From Nilaparvata lugens (Eukaryota; Arthropoda; Insecta; Hemiptera; Delphacidae), in assembly GCF_014356525.2 (NCBI RefSeq), contig NC_052506.1, positions 20,053,916-20,117,915 of the forward strand: a DNA stretch of 64,000 nt, given 5' to 3'. Below, one piece after another: positions 1-10,700 of the stretch. A model generated the notes under the pieces. That model did no database searches. It had not been told where the DNA came from and worked only from the letters and a program-made list of their open reading frames with translations. How positions within the stretch are numbered: position 1 is the first letter of the stretch; each line of letters opens with the position of its first letter. The translations under genes and the position numbers were made by a program.

Positions 1-1357
1 AATATATCCTGTTTGTTTCCGTACCTTTTTTCACCTGAGATTCCACGAGTTAGAACAAAAAATTTGGTTGCTCCACATTTATTGGTAAAATTTTAATTAG
101 TAGCTTATTATTTCATTTATTTGTTCAATTAAACATGAAGTAGAAAATTTGTTTATTAATGTAACTTTTGAAAGTGTCAATTTAAATTTTTTAAGGTGTT
201 TAAAATTAAAAGTGGAATCTTAGGCTAAATTCACGTGAGTAAAAATTAATTAATCTAATCTATTTTGAGAAAATCAGTAAAATTTGTTCATTATTTTAAA
301 AATTAGGTCTTGTCAAAAAGAAAACATATTTCAGAGTATAGGTTTGATAGTAATAAGTTTTTTATTGTGTAACATTCTTTTATTTTGTAAACTTGAAAAG
401 TTTTCAATAAAAGTAATCAGATGCAATGTATTTTATTTATTGCCTACGCATTGTCAACTTAATGAAAATAGTAAATTTGTTAGTTTAGGATCCAGAGTAG
501 AATGATGAATATTTTTATTAGACAAAGAGGCAAAATCCTTCTTGGAAAATAAGAGTATCAAATGATTCTATCTCTGAAGTGGGGTTTCGGTGCCGATACA
601 ATAAAAGTAGACACACGAAACGCCCCAAGAGTACAGTATAGGTACTTCAGAAGTCTTTTTTGAGCTAAATATTTAGCCTATTATTTTGTCAGTTTATAGT
701 TTCATATTGAAAACAAAATAAAATAATACCAAGTATAAGACATCAAATCAAATATGAAAATAAGAATGAAAATGAATACAGAATAGTAATAGACGCATAT
801 ATATTCCTTTGTTAAAACGGTATCAATTAATGGACTCAATACTTGTGTATAACCAGATTTTTCTAGACACATAAACTGTACCTATATTTCTTATCATTCC
901 ATCAATAAAAAAACTGATTAATTAGTTAATCTCGTTTTCTAACATGATCTCCTCATCACCACTTTGAAGCTTATTGAATTAAGATTGGAAGCAATGAAAG
1001 CGTTTTAGGTAAGAAGTTTTTGATTCTTATAGACTTTTTTCGATTCTTATAGCCAGAAGTTTTTGATTTGAGACTCACTCTCCATCTCTAGCACCATCAT
1101 CATTATCATCCAGCTCATACTAGACTTGAAATACTTATGTCAATAAGTTGTCTGGAGAAAATTGAAATTGACAGTATTGGCTTTTTATCAAGAGTAATAC
1201 TAGGATATCTCTCCAAATAGGATCTCTTTTAAAATAATAAACTCCAGTCTCTATAGCATCATATTGTCCAGGTAGAAGACGTAGGAATCTCTGGAGGTTA
1301 TGTGTGCTTCAGCATTCTTGGAAAAATCAGATGTATAAATAAGATGCCGGTACTCAC
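1..1357. other. Left edge, no gene recognised
   Basis: AT-rich sequence with no ORF that resembles a known protein. If the minus-strand gene at 1358-3923 splices at the donor next to 1358, this stretch is its intron, running toward exons outside the window. The frame past that donor stays open to a TAG at about 1251-1253, so an unspliced terminal exon is a second possibility. A short inverted pair (ggggtttcg near 579, cgaaacgcccc near 617) is visible but unexplained. Confidence 0.4.
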
Positions 1358-3923
1358 TTAGTTTGGCACAGAATGTTGTGGTCTCATACGATTGACATGC
1401 TGAGTCAGGTAAATGCAGCTCGTCACAGGCATACCGGTCTGACTCCTCAGGGATGAGGTGATAGTCGAACGATGACACCCTTGTGGGAATTTCCTTCATG
1501 TCACAGGGTTTGTGCCAACCCCTGCCATCTGTATCCAGGTAAGCCTTAGAAGAAAGAATCAGGATGGCTTTAGGCCCTCTTATTGATAGTTTTATTGTTA
1601 CACAAAAAATGTTATTATTAGTTATTCATGACAATGTAAATATAATATTAGAGAATTAGTAATTGAACTTGACAGTAAAACTTGAATTTTAAAAAACACT
1701 TATGAAGTGGAAACGCACTTACTATTGGTATAGAGAGGTCCACGTTATAATGACAGTATTTGATCAACTTTAGTTTTTGCTATCCTTGTCTATCATTCGA
1801 CAAAGCCAGTAAGTCTATCCTTTTCTAGGTTCACAACAATGACAATTATTATGGTTTTGACAGAGTAGAAATATCATTAATTAATGCAGAGAATCGGCAG
1901 CGCTATTCTTCTATCTTTATTCACTGCCATTATAACGTGGACCACACTATAGTGACGATCGTTTCGACCTTGTGTGGGTCATCATCAACTATTTTCATCA
2001 TAAACTTGACAGTATAATTTAATTGTATAATTTTGTTTCTGTTTATCATGATTTCCTTGATTATGAATGTAAATTATACTCTTATAATGTTTTACATCCA
2101 CACAGTAGTCAGTGTTCTGACTGTACAGCTGTAAATCATCAAGTCACCACAAGAAAAGTTGAATAAATAGTTGGCTCAAAACAACTTATTCTCACGAATG
2201 TTCAATCACAAGGTGAATCAAATACAAAAAAATTTCGAATAACATAATATGTGATTGTATCGTAATCTGTGAAAACCTTAACATTGCAGCATTGATCTTA
2301 TAGAGTACCGTACAGTATACTATATATTGCTGCCAGATTTCATGGAATCCAGATAGCCTGTGAGCTAATTGTGTAAGAGAGAGCGAAAAAGAGAATGTAG
2401 GCCTTTTTGATATAATGAGCATAAAAAACGCAACAGGGTGATCCTACTGTTATATTGAAATGACATTGGTCATAAGTATCCGTGCTGTGAACTGTAGTAC
2501 GGTACACGGACTATAGTATAAATAAATTAATTAATAATAAGTATTACCTTTACTCTATGGAACAGATCATAAAATGCTTTCACCACAGCATAATCAACAT
2601 CTCCAGCATAATAACCCTCATTTACCATTGGCAGCGCTATGGACTGAAGGTAACCTCCTGAAAATCAATACAAACAAAAAATTGAAAATTTTCATCAATA
2701 ATGGAGTAGGCTAGTGTCTTGAAATTCTAATATATTGTCAGAATCATTTCCAAACTATAATATGATTTATTTTAAAACTAGACATAAAAAAGCATTCTCT
2801 GTGCGTCTACCCTGTTCTTTCAATTAATTAGTATAGAATTATCAATTTTTGTGTGACTTCTATGAGATTGTTTCAACTCACCCAGAACATCAGCAACTGC
2901 TGGACGAAGAATTTCTTTTGAACTGGAAAGTTTGGGACTGAATTTTTGAATAGCTTCCCAGATAATTTCTAGATAATGTATTGTTTGACTCAAATCTTTT
3001 GGTATTTTCTTGGGCAGTAGATCTTGAGCCACACGTCGTGCATAGAGCTGAAAAATATGTTTTTGTGAATCATAATAAAAATATTCTGCCAAGTATTCTA
3101 AGGTATGTAGACTACTGTCATCAATAATACAAAATCCTTCAAACCAAATTCATCAGGGCAAGACGTCCTATAATAATAATATCGAGTGACCTCTGAGCCC
3201 TGGCTGGCTCAGGTCTGGTGTCAGAGTTTTCAGGTTGCAACTGATCAATTTCAGGGCCTCTGACATGACCTAACGATTGATTATTAGGCAGCCGGGACCG
3301 ACTGTTTAACGTGTCCATCCGAAACACGGGAGTGGCCCGAGATAATATCTTGCCCGGGCCATGATTTGAACTCGGGCCTCTGAATCATAAAGCCAGCATC
3401 TGATCCACTCAACTATGGCCATTTTGTATAACTGTAACCGTGTTACAGACAATTCAGCTTCACACCGCCAGTATCTTAATATTGATATTTGAAGTCCTCT
3501 AAAATAAATGTAGTTAGAATGGTTGGTAGGTCCTATACTAAAACTAGTTCTATTGTATATTATAAAAATGCATATGCATTTCAATTGACCCATGCAGTAT
3601 TATTGTTCAGTAACCTACTAAAAGTTGAATTCAAATAATAATTATAATTGTGATGCATTAATATTTTACGGTGAATCATAATAACCTATCCATATTTTTA
3701 CAAAACGAGCATGCAAGTGGAAAAATAATAGAGAGGCTGCACTTAGATTTCTCACCAGTAGCTCTTCTGATTTACTCCAACACACTCTGTAGCTATCAGA
3801 GGGACTCCAAAGAACAGTTTTAACATTGACTGTATCAACTTTAGGATTTGCACAATCTGATTTTATACTATGAATAAGACATATTATGCAAATTATTTCT
3901 GAAAAGAATTTCATAATTTCCAA
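1358..3923 (-). CDS. Unrecognised secreted protein, 5' exons (partial gene)
   Basis: Four exons with good GT-AG signals and matching phases: 3923-3756 (start ATG, donor GTGAGA), 3047-2882 (acceptor tttttcag, donor GTGAGT), 2657-2548 (acceptor attttcag, donor GTAATA) and 1544-1358 (acceptor cttctaag, donor GTGAGT). Together they encode about 210 residues. The first ~22 residues are a hydrophobic signal peptide (MKFFSEIICIICLIHSIKS follows the first ATG codons), then a Cys-containing segment. Later exons hold an amphipathic stretch (LYARRVAQDLLPKK) and a Cys-rich part (WHKPCDM, YACDELHLPDSACQ) that suggests disulfides. I do not recognise the family. The product is probably secreted or lumenal. 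The last donor is strong, so the C-terminus probably lies left of the window; the alternative is read-through to a stop near 1251. The gene diverges from CCT6 with about 790 bp between the start codons. Confidence 0.6.
1737..1943. mobile_element. MITE with GGTCCACGTTATAATG termini, copy 1
   Basis: Both ends carry the same ~20-bp terminal inverted repeat: ggtccacgttataatgacag at 1737 and its reverse complement (ctgccattataacgtggacc) ending at 1943. The interior has no coding sequence. A second, longer copy with the same ends and similar subterminal sequence is at 39394-39746. TA-containing flanks suggest a Tc1/mariner-type target, which is inference. It lies 5'-to-3' between coding exons of the minus-strand gene, so it is intronic there. 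Confidence 0.7.
3170..3432 (-). repeat. tRNA-derived SINE
   Basis: On the minus strand the head has the two internal RNA polymerase III promoter boxes of a tRNA: an A box (TAGTTGAGTGG, 3415-3405) and a B box (GAGTTCAAATC, 3373-3363), 31 nt apart, as in real tRNA genes. A non-tRNA body follows and ends in an ATT-type simple tail (3182-3169). No acceptor stem is evident, so this is a SINE and not a functional tRNA. It sits in the first intron of the minus-strand gene. Confidence 0.65.
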
Positions 3924-4714
3924 TGTAGAGATGACATTGAACGAGATACAGTATTAGTAAATATTATGAGATCAAGCAAAAATACCGTCTTCCTTGCAGG
4001 TGATTAATTAGTCAGATGTATATTTCAAACAGCTTTGAATCTGTATTTTTACAGCCATCTCTACATTACAAAAAAAACTAGTTGAAAGGGTTTAAATAAC
4101 ACAGGATTTTATTATTGTGACCGTTGAAAGAGGGTTTTACACAGGTTCACGTACACTCATCACCATAATCTTTCAACTTACTCAGCAATAGGCTAATTTG
4201 TTAATTTCCACTTTATTGTGGACTGATATTATTTTTACAAATGTATCCCATAAAACAATAATTATTTTCTTCTATTATTACAGTACACTGATGTTTGGAT
4301 GTTATCTTTTTATATGATTTCATGTATGTTTATGTTATCAGTACCTACCATACCGTATTTCAAGTTTATAAAAAACATTTGCTTATTCAGTAATTTAATA
4401 ATACTAGTTAACCAATAAGTTGGTCATAGCATCTAGTAAAGTAAATTTCTTTCCATTTTCTAATTCTATAGTGTTTAACTAAATTAATTTTAATGATTGA
4501 ATTTTGTTCAATTCCCGTTCATTTAATTGACAAAAACTGCGCGCCACATTAAGAGATCGATATTAAAGGAATCGACACTTCAGCTTCATCGACTCATCTT
4601 CGTCGAACGTAGTGTTAAATATCGATAGCTTACAACTGACATTTTGAAGATCGACTATCGAATCAAGATTGTGTGTTGTCTTCTTTCTTTGTACAAAATT
4701 TCTCAAATTTAGTC
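3924..4714. other. Divergent intergenic region and CCT6 5' UTR
   Basis: About 790 bp between the divergent start codons of the minus-strand secreted-protein gene and CCT6. The CCT6-proximal 200 bp are less AT-rich and contain the TATCGATA element noted separately. No TATA box was placed with confidence. Confidence 0.5.
4620..4627 (+). promoter_or_regulatory. DRE-like TATCGATA box upstream of CCT6
   Basis: TATCGATA, 88 bp before the CCT6 start codon. This octamer matches the DRE bound by DREF in Drosophila, typical of promoters of housekeeping and proliferation genes. The match is exact, but function in this species is inferred. Further GATCGA and ATCGA fragments lie nearby (4556-4565, 4653-4660). 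Confidence 0.45.
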
Positions 4715-7700
4715 ATGGCGTCGATCACGTTACTGAATCCCAAGGCGGAATTTGCACGAGCTGCACAAGCATTAGCTGTAAATATATCGGCAGCTAAAGG
4801 CATCCAAGATGTGATGAAAAGTAATCTTGGTCCAAAAGGAACCATGAAAATGTAAGTACTATCGTATTAAGAATTTGTTTGTCACTTCAATTACCATGTG
4901 GTCGTGGAACTCCCACCCATTGTTTTATAATTTTACTACTCATTTCTACGTTTAATTTTTTCAACATCAAAACTAGGCAATACATTCTTTATTTTAAAAT
5001 ACAATTTAGCAATGTTAATAAAACTATTTTTGTTTTTGAAGTTTCCTAGTTGATGCGTAACATGGTTATTGGTTAGGCACCTGGTTGCCGGAATTTGATT
5101 GGAAATAATTTTAGATTTCTATTGAATAAATTATTGATAGATTCACCTTTAAACATTAAGCATAAAATTCAATTCCTGTTAGAATTGCTGATTATTAGCT
5201 GATGATTGAATTATTAATTCGATTTGTGGATAAAAATTTTATAGGCCTATGTATCCATAATTTGTAGGTTAGAGATGGTTTTACATGTAGGCTACCTTGG
5301 GCTAAATAAATTTCCTTGTAAATGCTTTAGAACTATATTTACTATGAAGATAAGATACCCTTCATCAGCTGATAAAATTTATATTCGATAACCAAAATTT
5401 GAAGGTGGGCGTGGTGGCTCGTAAAATAGGTACCGGTAATTAAATTACCGTTTCTTCGTAACTTTGAGGCTAAAAATAGTACCCTAGTTTTTTCGACTGC
5501 TAAAAAATGTAAAACTATTAATTTTTTATCATAAACTACGGTATTCTCTTTCATTTTTATTGAATTTGAAAAATCTGTGGTCAAAACTAATTGAGTTAGG
5601 CTACTAATATACCCTACTAGTAGCCTTTTACTCATTATTGGAGTTCCTTTATTTTCAAGTTAACTTATTCTACTCTCAATAAAACGCTAACTATCCAAAT
5701 TGCTTGTTTCAGGTTGGTTTCTGGATCAGGTGACATCAAAATAACAAAGGATGGAAACACCCTCCTACATGAAATGGTGAGTTCAGAAAAAGAGACAGTG
5801 AGTAATGAATGAACCTACAGTTTCAGGTGGGTTCCCAATCACCGGGAAGCGATTTAACTATTCATGAATCATATACAGAGGAGTTGGCTTAATCGGTCAC
5901 CCTTCCAACGGGAGTAGCAGGCGAATGATTCTTAACTTATTCAAGCGACAGCTTATCAGAGCGACCACTGAGTCAAACCGCTCCCGTCTACTTGCCACCT
6001 CGCCATTTTGACCACAGGCGACAGCTTTTCCCCTCTTGAAAATATATCGCTCACATCACCTGGTCATCCCATCAGCATCTCACCTACTGGAATCGCAGGT
6101 GCCATCCTGTCGAAACCATACACGACAGAGTGTCGCTCGCTCGAGTCATCTGGTCATCCCGTCTGATAGTCAGTCACCACCGGAAAATTGGCACATCGTT
6201 CTTTTTATCACCGTCTGCAAAGTCTGGTAATAAATTTTCTCCTTAGACATTTGACAAGTTGTTGGCGTCTGCCGGTCACCTCGGGAACGCGCCAACTAAT
6301 CTCCCCGACAGTAAAGCTACTTTTAAAACCACTTACGAGGGGATTTACTGACGGCGTCAACTGAGCTCCTGAGAGAGGAGCTTAACAGACGGGGAGCTTG
6401 GTTGTCAGCGTCCGAGGTCAGGAGCTTGGTTGTCTACGATCCCGACAACTAGTCCCCTCTGAACCAGATGGCCAACGGCCATACCACGTTGAATACACCG
6501 GTTCTCGTCCGATCACCGAAGTTAAGCAACGTCGGGTGTGGTCAGTACTTGGATGGGTGACCGCTTGGGAACACCACATGCTGCATTCATTCCGTTTTTG
6601 GTAGAGAGTTAGTGGGGAGGATATTTTTAATATTCTTTCCGAAGAATGGACATTGATATGTCCAAAGCTCCGCCAATTTATGTAGATGCATAACAATATA
6701 ATTATCCATAGTTATTATATTACAAATTACTTTTTCATATCATATACTTTCAATAATTATTTTCTTAGTCTATATTATGTAAATTCCTCTATAATTTTGC
6801 TGTATTGTAAGCTATTGTATATAAGTGTATAAGCCAGTATATATTGTAATCTACATAAATAAAGTACTCAATCAATCAATCAACCAGTAGGGGATTTACT
6901 GTCGAGGAGACTAATTGACGTGCAAGGAGCTTGGTTGTCGTCACCGAACCCGACAATCAGAGTTTTGCTTGATGATATATGTTATATTCTATACACATGC
7001 AGGAATCACTTGCGAGATGTATTAACTCATTCTGAAAATGCTTGCGAATTGAATAAGGAACATTTCCAAGTCAGTTGAATTCGAAAAGAAAAATAGTTTA
7101 TTTTTCCATTTTATGTTTGCAGTGATAGAAGTGACAACATCAACAAGCTTTTCTTCTAATAATCGAATTCATAGAATGTGTGAAATAGAGTCTGTGATTG
7201 TAGTACTTCCCCGCCCGCTTCAAGCTGGTTTCAATGTTCAATAGGGGATCAGCTGTCGGGGAGCTTAGTTGTCGGGTACGATCACGACAACTAGACCCTT
7301 CATAGATCTATACAGCAGGGGATTTACTGTCGGGGAGCTTAGTTGTCGCGAGCGTGTAAGTTGTCGGCGACAACTAAGCTCCTTAGTTCTAGTAGGGGAT
7401 TTACTGTCGGGGAGACTAGTTGACGGCAATGGTATACTTTGCCAGGGGATTTACTGACGCCTCTGAGCAAAATAGAGAGGAGACTAGTTGTTGGGGAGAC
7501 AGGTTGGCGGTGACCCGTCACCTCAAAAACACGTTTTAGAGGTGACATTCTGAAGGGATGTCCAGGTGACGGGATGACACCCAGCGTCTAACCCTATTAT
7601 ATTAATTCAAATATTGAGTTTGATTATCCTCGCTTTATTTAAAAAAATAAACTTAGTCAATAGTGTAACCTTCTGAACTTGCTTTTCACATATTTCAAAG

Positions 7701-10700
7701 TTATATTTTTCATAAGTTATCGTAATTAATTCAGTTTTTCCTTGCAAGTTCAAGCTTTCATGTATGATTAACAAATAATGATTATTCCATATTTCTATAA
7801 TTTTAAATATACCTAATGTTGTTTTGTTTTCAATTTTTAGCAAATCCAACACCCCACCGCCTCTTTGATATATTTCTATGATTTACCTTTATTCCTATGA
7901 TGTGAAATATCATTGAAATATATAAATTAAATATAATTATCATATTTATAATTTAATATATAAATCATAGAAATTTCTATGATTTTCAATATACCTAATG
8001 TTTTTTCGTTTTTCTATTTTTAGCAAATCCAACACCCCACCGCCTCATTGATTGCGCGTGCGTCAACAGCCATGGATGACATCATTGGAGATGGAACTAC
8101 ATCAACTGTTCTAGTGATCGGTGAGCTTCTGAAGCAAGCCGATCTCTATATTTCTGAGGTGAGCTTAAGTCTTCATATTGCTCTGCCAATTTAAATTTAA
8201 CCTACATTACTTTACTCATTTAACGGTTTTGGAGTTATACTTTGGCTGAGTATCATCAATATACGCTTAAATAAACAAGTTTTAATCATGTTATGATTGT
8301 GTTTTTGATATTAATACATAGGTGCAAAGGTGCTTATTAAAAGCACTTGTCAATAATGTCCAAACTTGCATGTCATTTAGCTTAGATTACTTGTAAGTCA
8401 CCAGCCTTTTCAAGGAGGCTACGAAGGTCTATAATTGTATTAACATATCTTTCGTACTCTTATACACCCTCGAAAAGTCCAGTAGGATACTCTGTAGCAT
8501 TAGCATTATATTGACTGGGTATTTCTAAGTAATTGATATCAAGTCTGAGAGATATTAGTTTTTAGACGGCTCTCTCGAAGAAGAAGAAGATAGATAGGCC
8601 CGATGCTCTTTCCTTCACTAAACACTCCCACCACCTAACAGAGTTTTCCCTACTTTTGTCTCAGCATTCAATTGAGCGCAACATGCTTACTCCTCTCCAC
8701 TACCCTGTTCAAGCTGCAAACTGGAAGGAAAAATCGCTCTCTCCTCTTCATTTTTAAAGTAATACGTCTCTGATTTCAGTTGGTCTATTTCTAATAAATT
8801 AGGCATATATTTGGTGAATGAAATAGCCCATTTCATACGCCTAATGTCATGTAAAAGTACAGGCAATAGTAGAAACTTTTCAAGCTAGGACTTTTTTGCT
8901 AGATCTTAGAATGTAACTAGAAATAATACAAGAACATGAAAATATATATGACTAGTGTCGCTTCACAAGTTATATTATACTGTTATAATGCTATAAAAGG
9001 GTCAAGTAAATTGAAATTCTCATTAGCCTACTGCGCAATGCGAGCTCAGTAGGTCTGTCACCAGTCTGCGTAATAAAAATGAGGTGTGCTTCATCATCTC
9101 CAATTGCTAAAATATCTCACAAGTATGAATTATTTTCACAATGATCGTACGTGATCAAAACAAATTACCGCACTCAATTTTATTATAAATTAATCCTATC
9201 TTAGTATATATCGTCCATTTCCTAAGCGACGACTGCAGCAGCAAGACTTATCTTACAAAACTAGACGATGGATGCTGAAAGATGAAAATATTATTCGTGA
9301 AATGGCAATCTTTCTAGTGATGAATGTTGCACCTACTCTATTTGTTAACATATTTATCTTTTCAAATAGCCCAATTTTGTTTTTGAAATTTTTATATATT
9401 ATCTAGGAGTATGATCCAATTATATCTTATTAATCTTGAAAATATTTTTTTTAATTATGCGAAATTCTGTTTTAAATTTGCAGGGTCTCCATCCAAGAAT
9501 TCTGACCGAAGGCTACGATTTAGCGAAGGCGAAAGCTCTGGAAGTTTTGGAAAAAATCAAAATACCAGTGCAGCCTACTAGAGCCCAGTTGATGGATATC
9601 TCCAGAACCGCTCTCAGGACTAAGGTTCACCAGAGTCTGGCTGACCACCTAACTGGGGTATGCTTCTATTCTATTTTCGTCATTTAACTATTTTTACGAT
9701 TATTTAGATTTACCTCAGAATGATCTTCTCTCAAAGCTTTAACTTATTCAGTTTCTTCTAATAATAACGTAATTTATGCGCAACTTTTATGTTATATGTT
9801 ATGTTTGAAGGGACGGACTCAAGGATCCAACGGTTCAAAGAACCCTGCACGTCAGCCGGTGCTTATTGTGTGTCCCAAGTACGTTTGTTGAGCAAACCAA
9901 TGTCTGTGTCCTTTACAAGATCCAGGAGTTTTTCCCTATACTAACATCCCATTCATCAACCCTGGTTGCTCGCAGCCAGAGACCTTCTCCTTGCCCCTAG
10001 TCTCTTGCATTCCAGTGTAATATGCTTGGCAGTCTCTTCAGGCTGATAGGTCCTCGTGACCTACGTGAGTTCCACTCCTGACCTTCTTTGTAGGTCCTTC
10101 CGCTGAAGAAGGGGTCACCAAATTGCCTCTAGGGTGCCTGACGCCTGGCTATCCTCGACTCTTGACCCACGTATGTGCCTGGAGTTTCACCCATTGCGTA
10201 ACTTAGTGTGTGCGAAGAAAAAGATATCTGACCTAGCAAGATGAGTTTATTTTATAAATAGATAAATAATTCAATGTGAGTTAAATATGATCAATAAAAA
10301 ATGTTATACTCTGAAACACTTATTAATAATAGAAAGCATTTTTTTTTTTGGAATGTAAGCTATATAATTCCATTCTATTTATTCAATTATTCAGTATTAC
10401 ATATCTTTCAGAAAAGTACCACTGGCTTGAGCCCAAACGGTTCTAATTCTAATTTATACAACAGTCCAAATGTAGCAAGTCATGTGTCACTTTCACGTTT
10501 TTCATATTATTCAGACCAAAACTGCTTATAGCGGTGAATCATGACATAAATCTTTAATGACGCTTATTAATAATTGTGGGTGAATCTATGTTACACTGTA
10601 TAAGAAGTGTAGAATCGTTCAAAAATTCAGTTTAAAACTATGCTTAGTATGGAAAAGTAGCGGTTCAGAAACAACAGAGTGTTTGAAATTAAATAAAAAA

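Larger units (their letters stand above)
6290..7510. repeat. Cluster of a ~30-bp motif in both orientations
   Basis: A motif close to GGGGATTTACTGTCGGGGAG followed by (A/C)(C/T)TAGTTGWCG recurs at about 6338, 6889, 7242, 7317, 7394 and 7444 on the plus strand, and inverted at about 6291-6317. Shorter copies (GGGGAGCTTGGTTGTC) lie at 6390 and 6420. Some copies face inverted half-sites such as GACAACTAAGCTCC at 7369, giving local dyads. The 5S-headed SINE at 6468-6881 interrupts the cluster. I do not know the family. It could be the termini of nested foldback elements or a degenerate minisatellite. Confidence 0.6.

Noticed and set aside
3363..3415. A functional tRNA gene on the minus strand
   Set aside because: A and B boxes are present, but no acceptor stem pairs up, and a non-tRNA body with an ATT tail follows, so it is a SINE head.
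6471..6583. A genuine 5S rRNA gene
   Set aside because: The 3' strand of the terminal stem is missing, there is no T-run terminator, and the sequence is fused to a SINE-like body.
6418..6696. Open frames across the 5S-like sequence on both strands
   Set aside because: They run over rRNA-like sequence and have no protein similarity.
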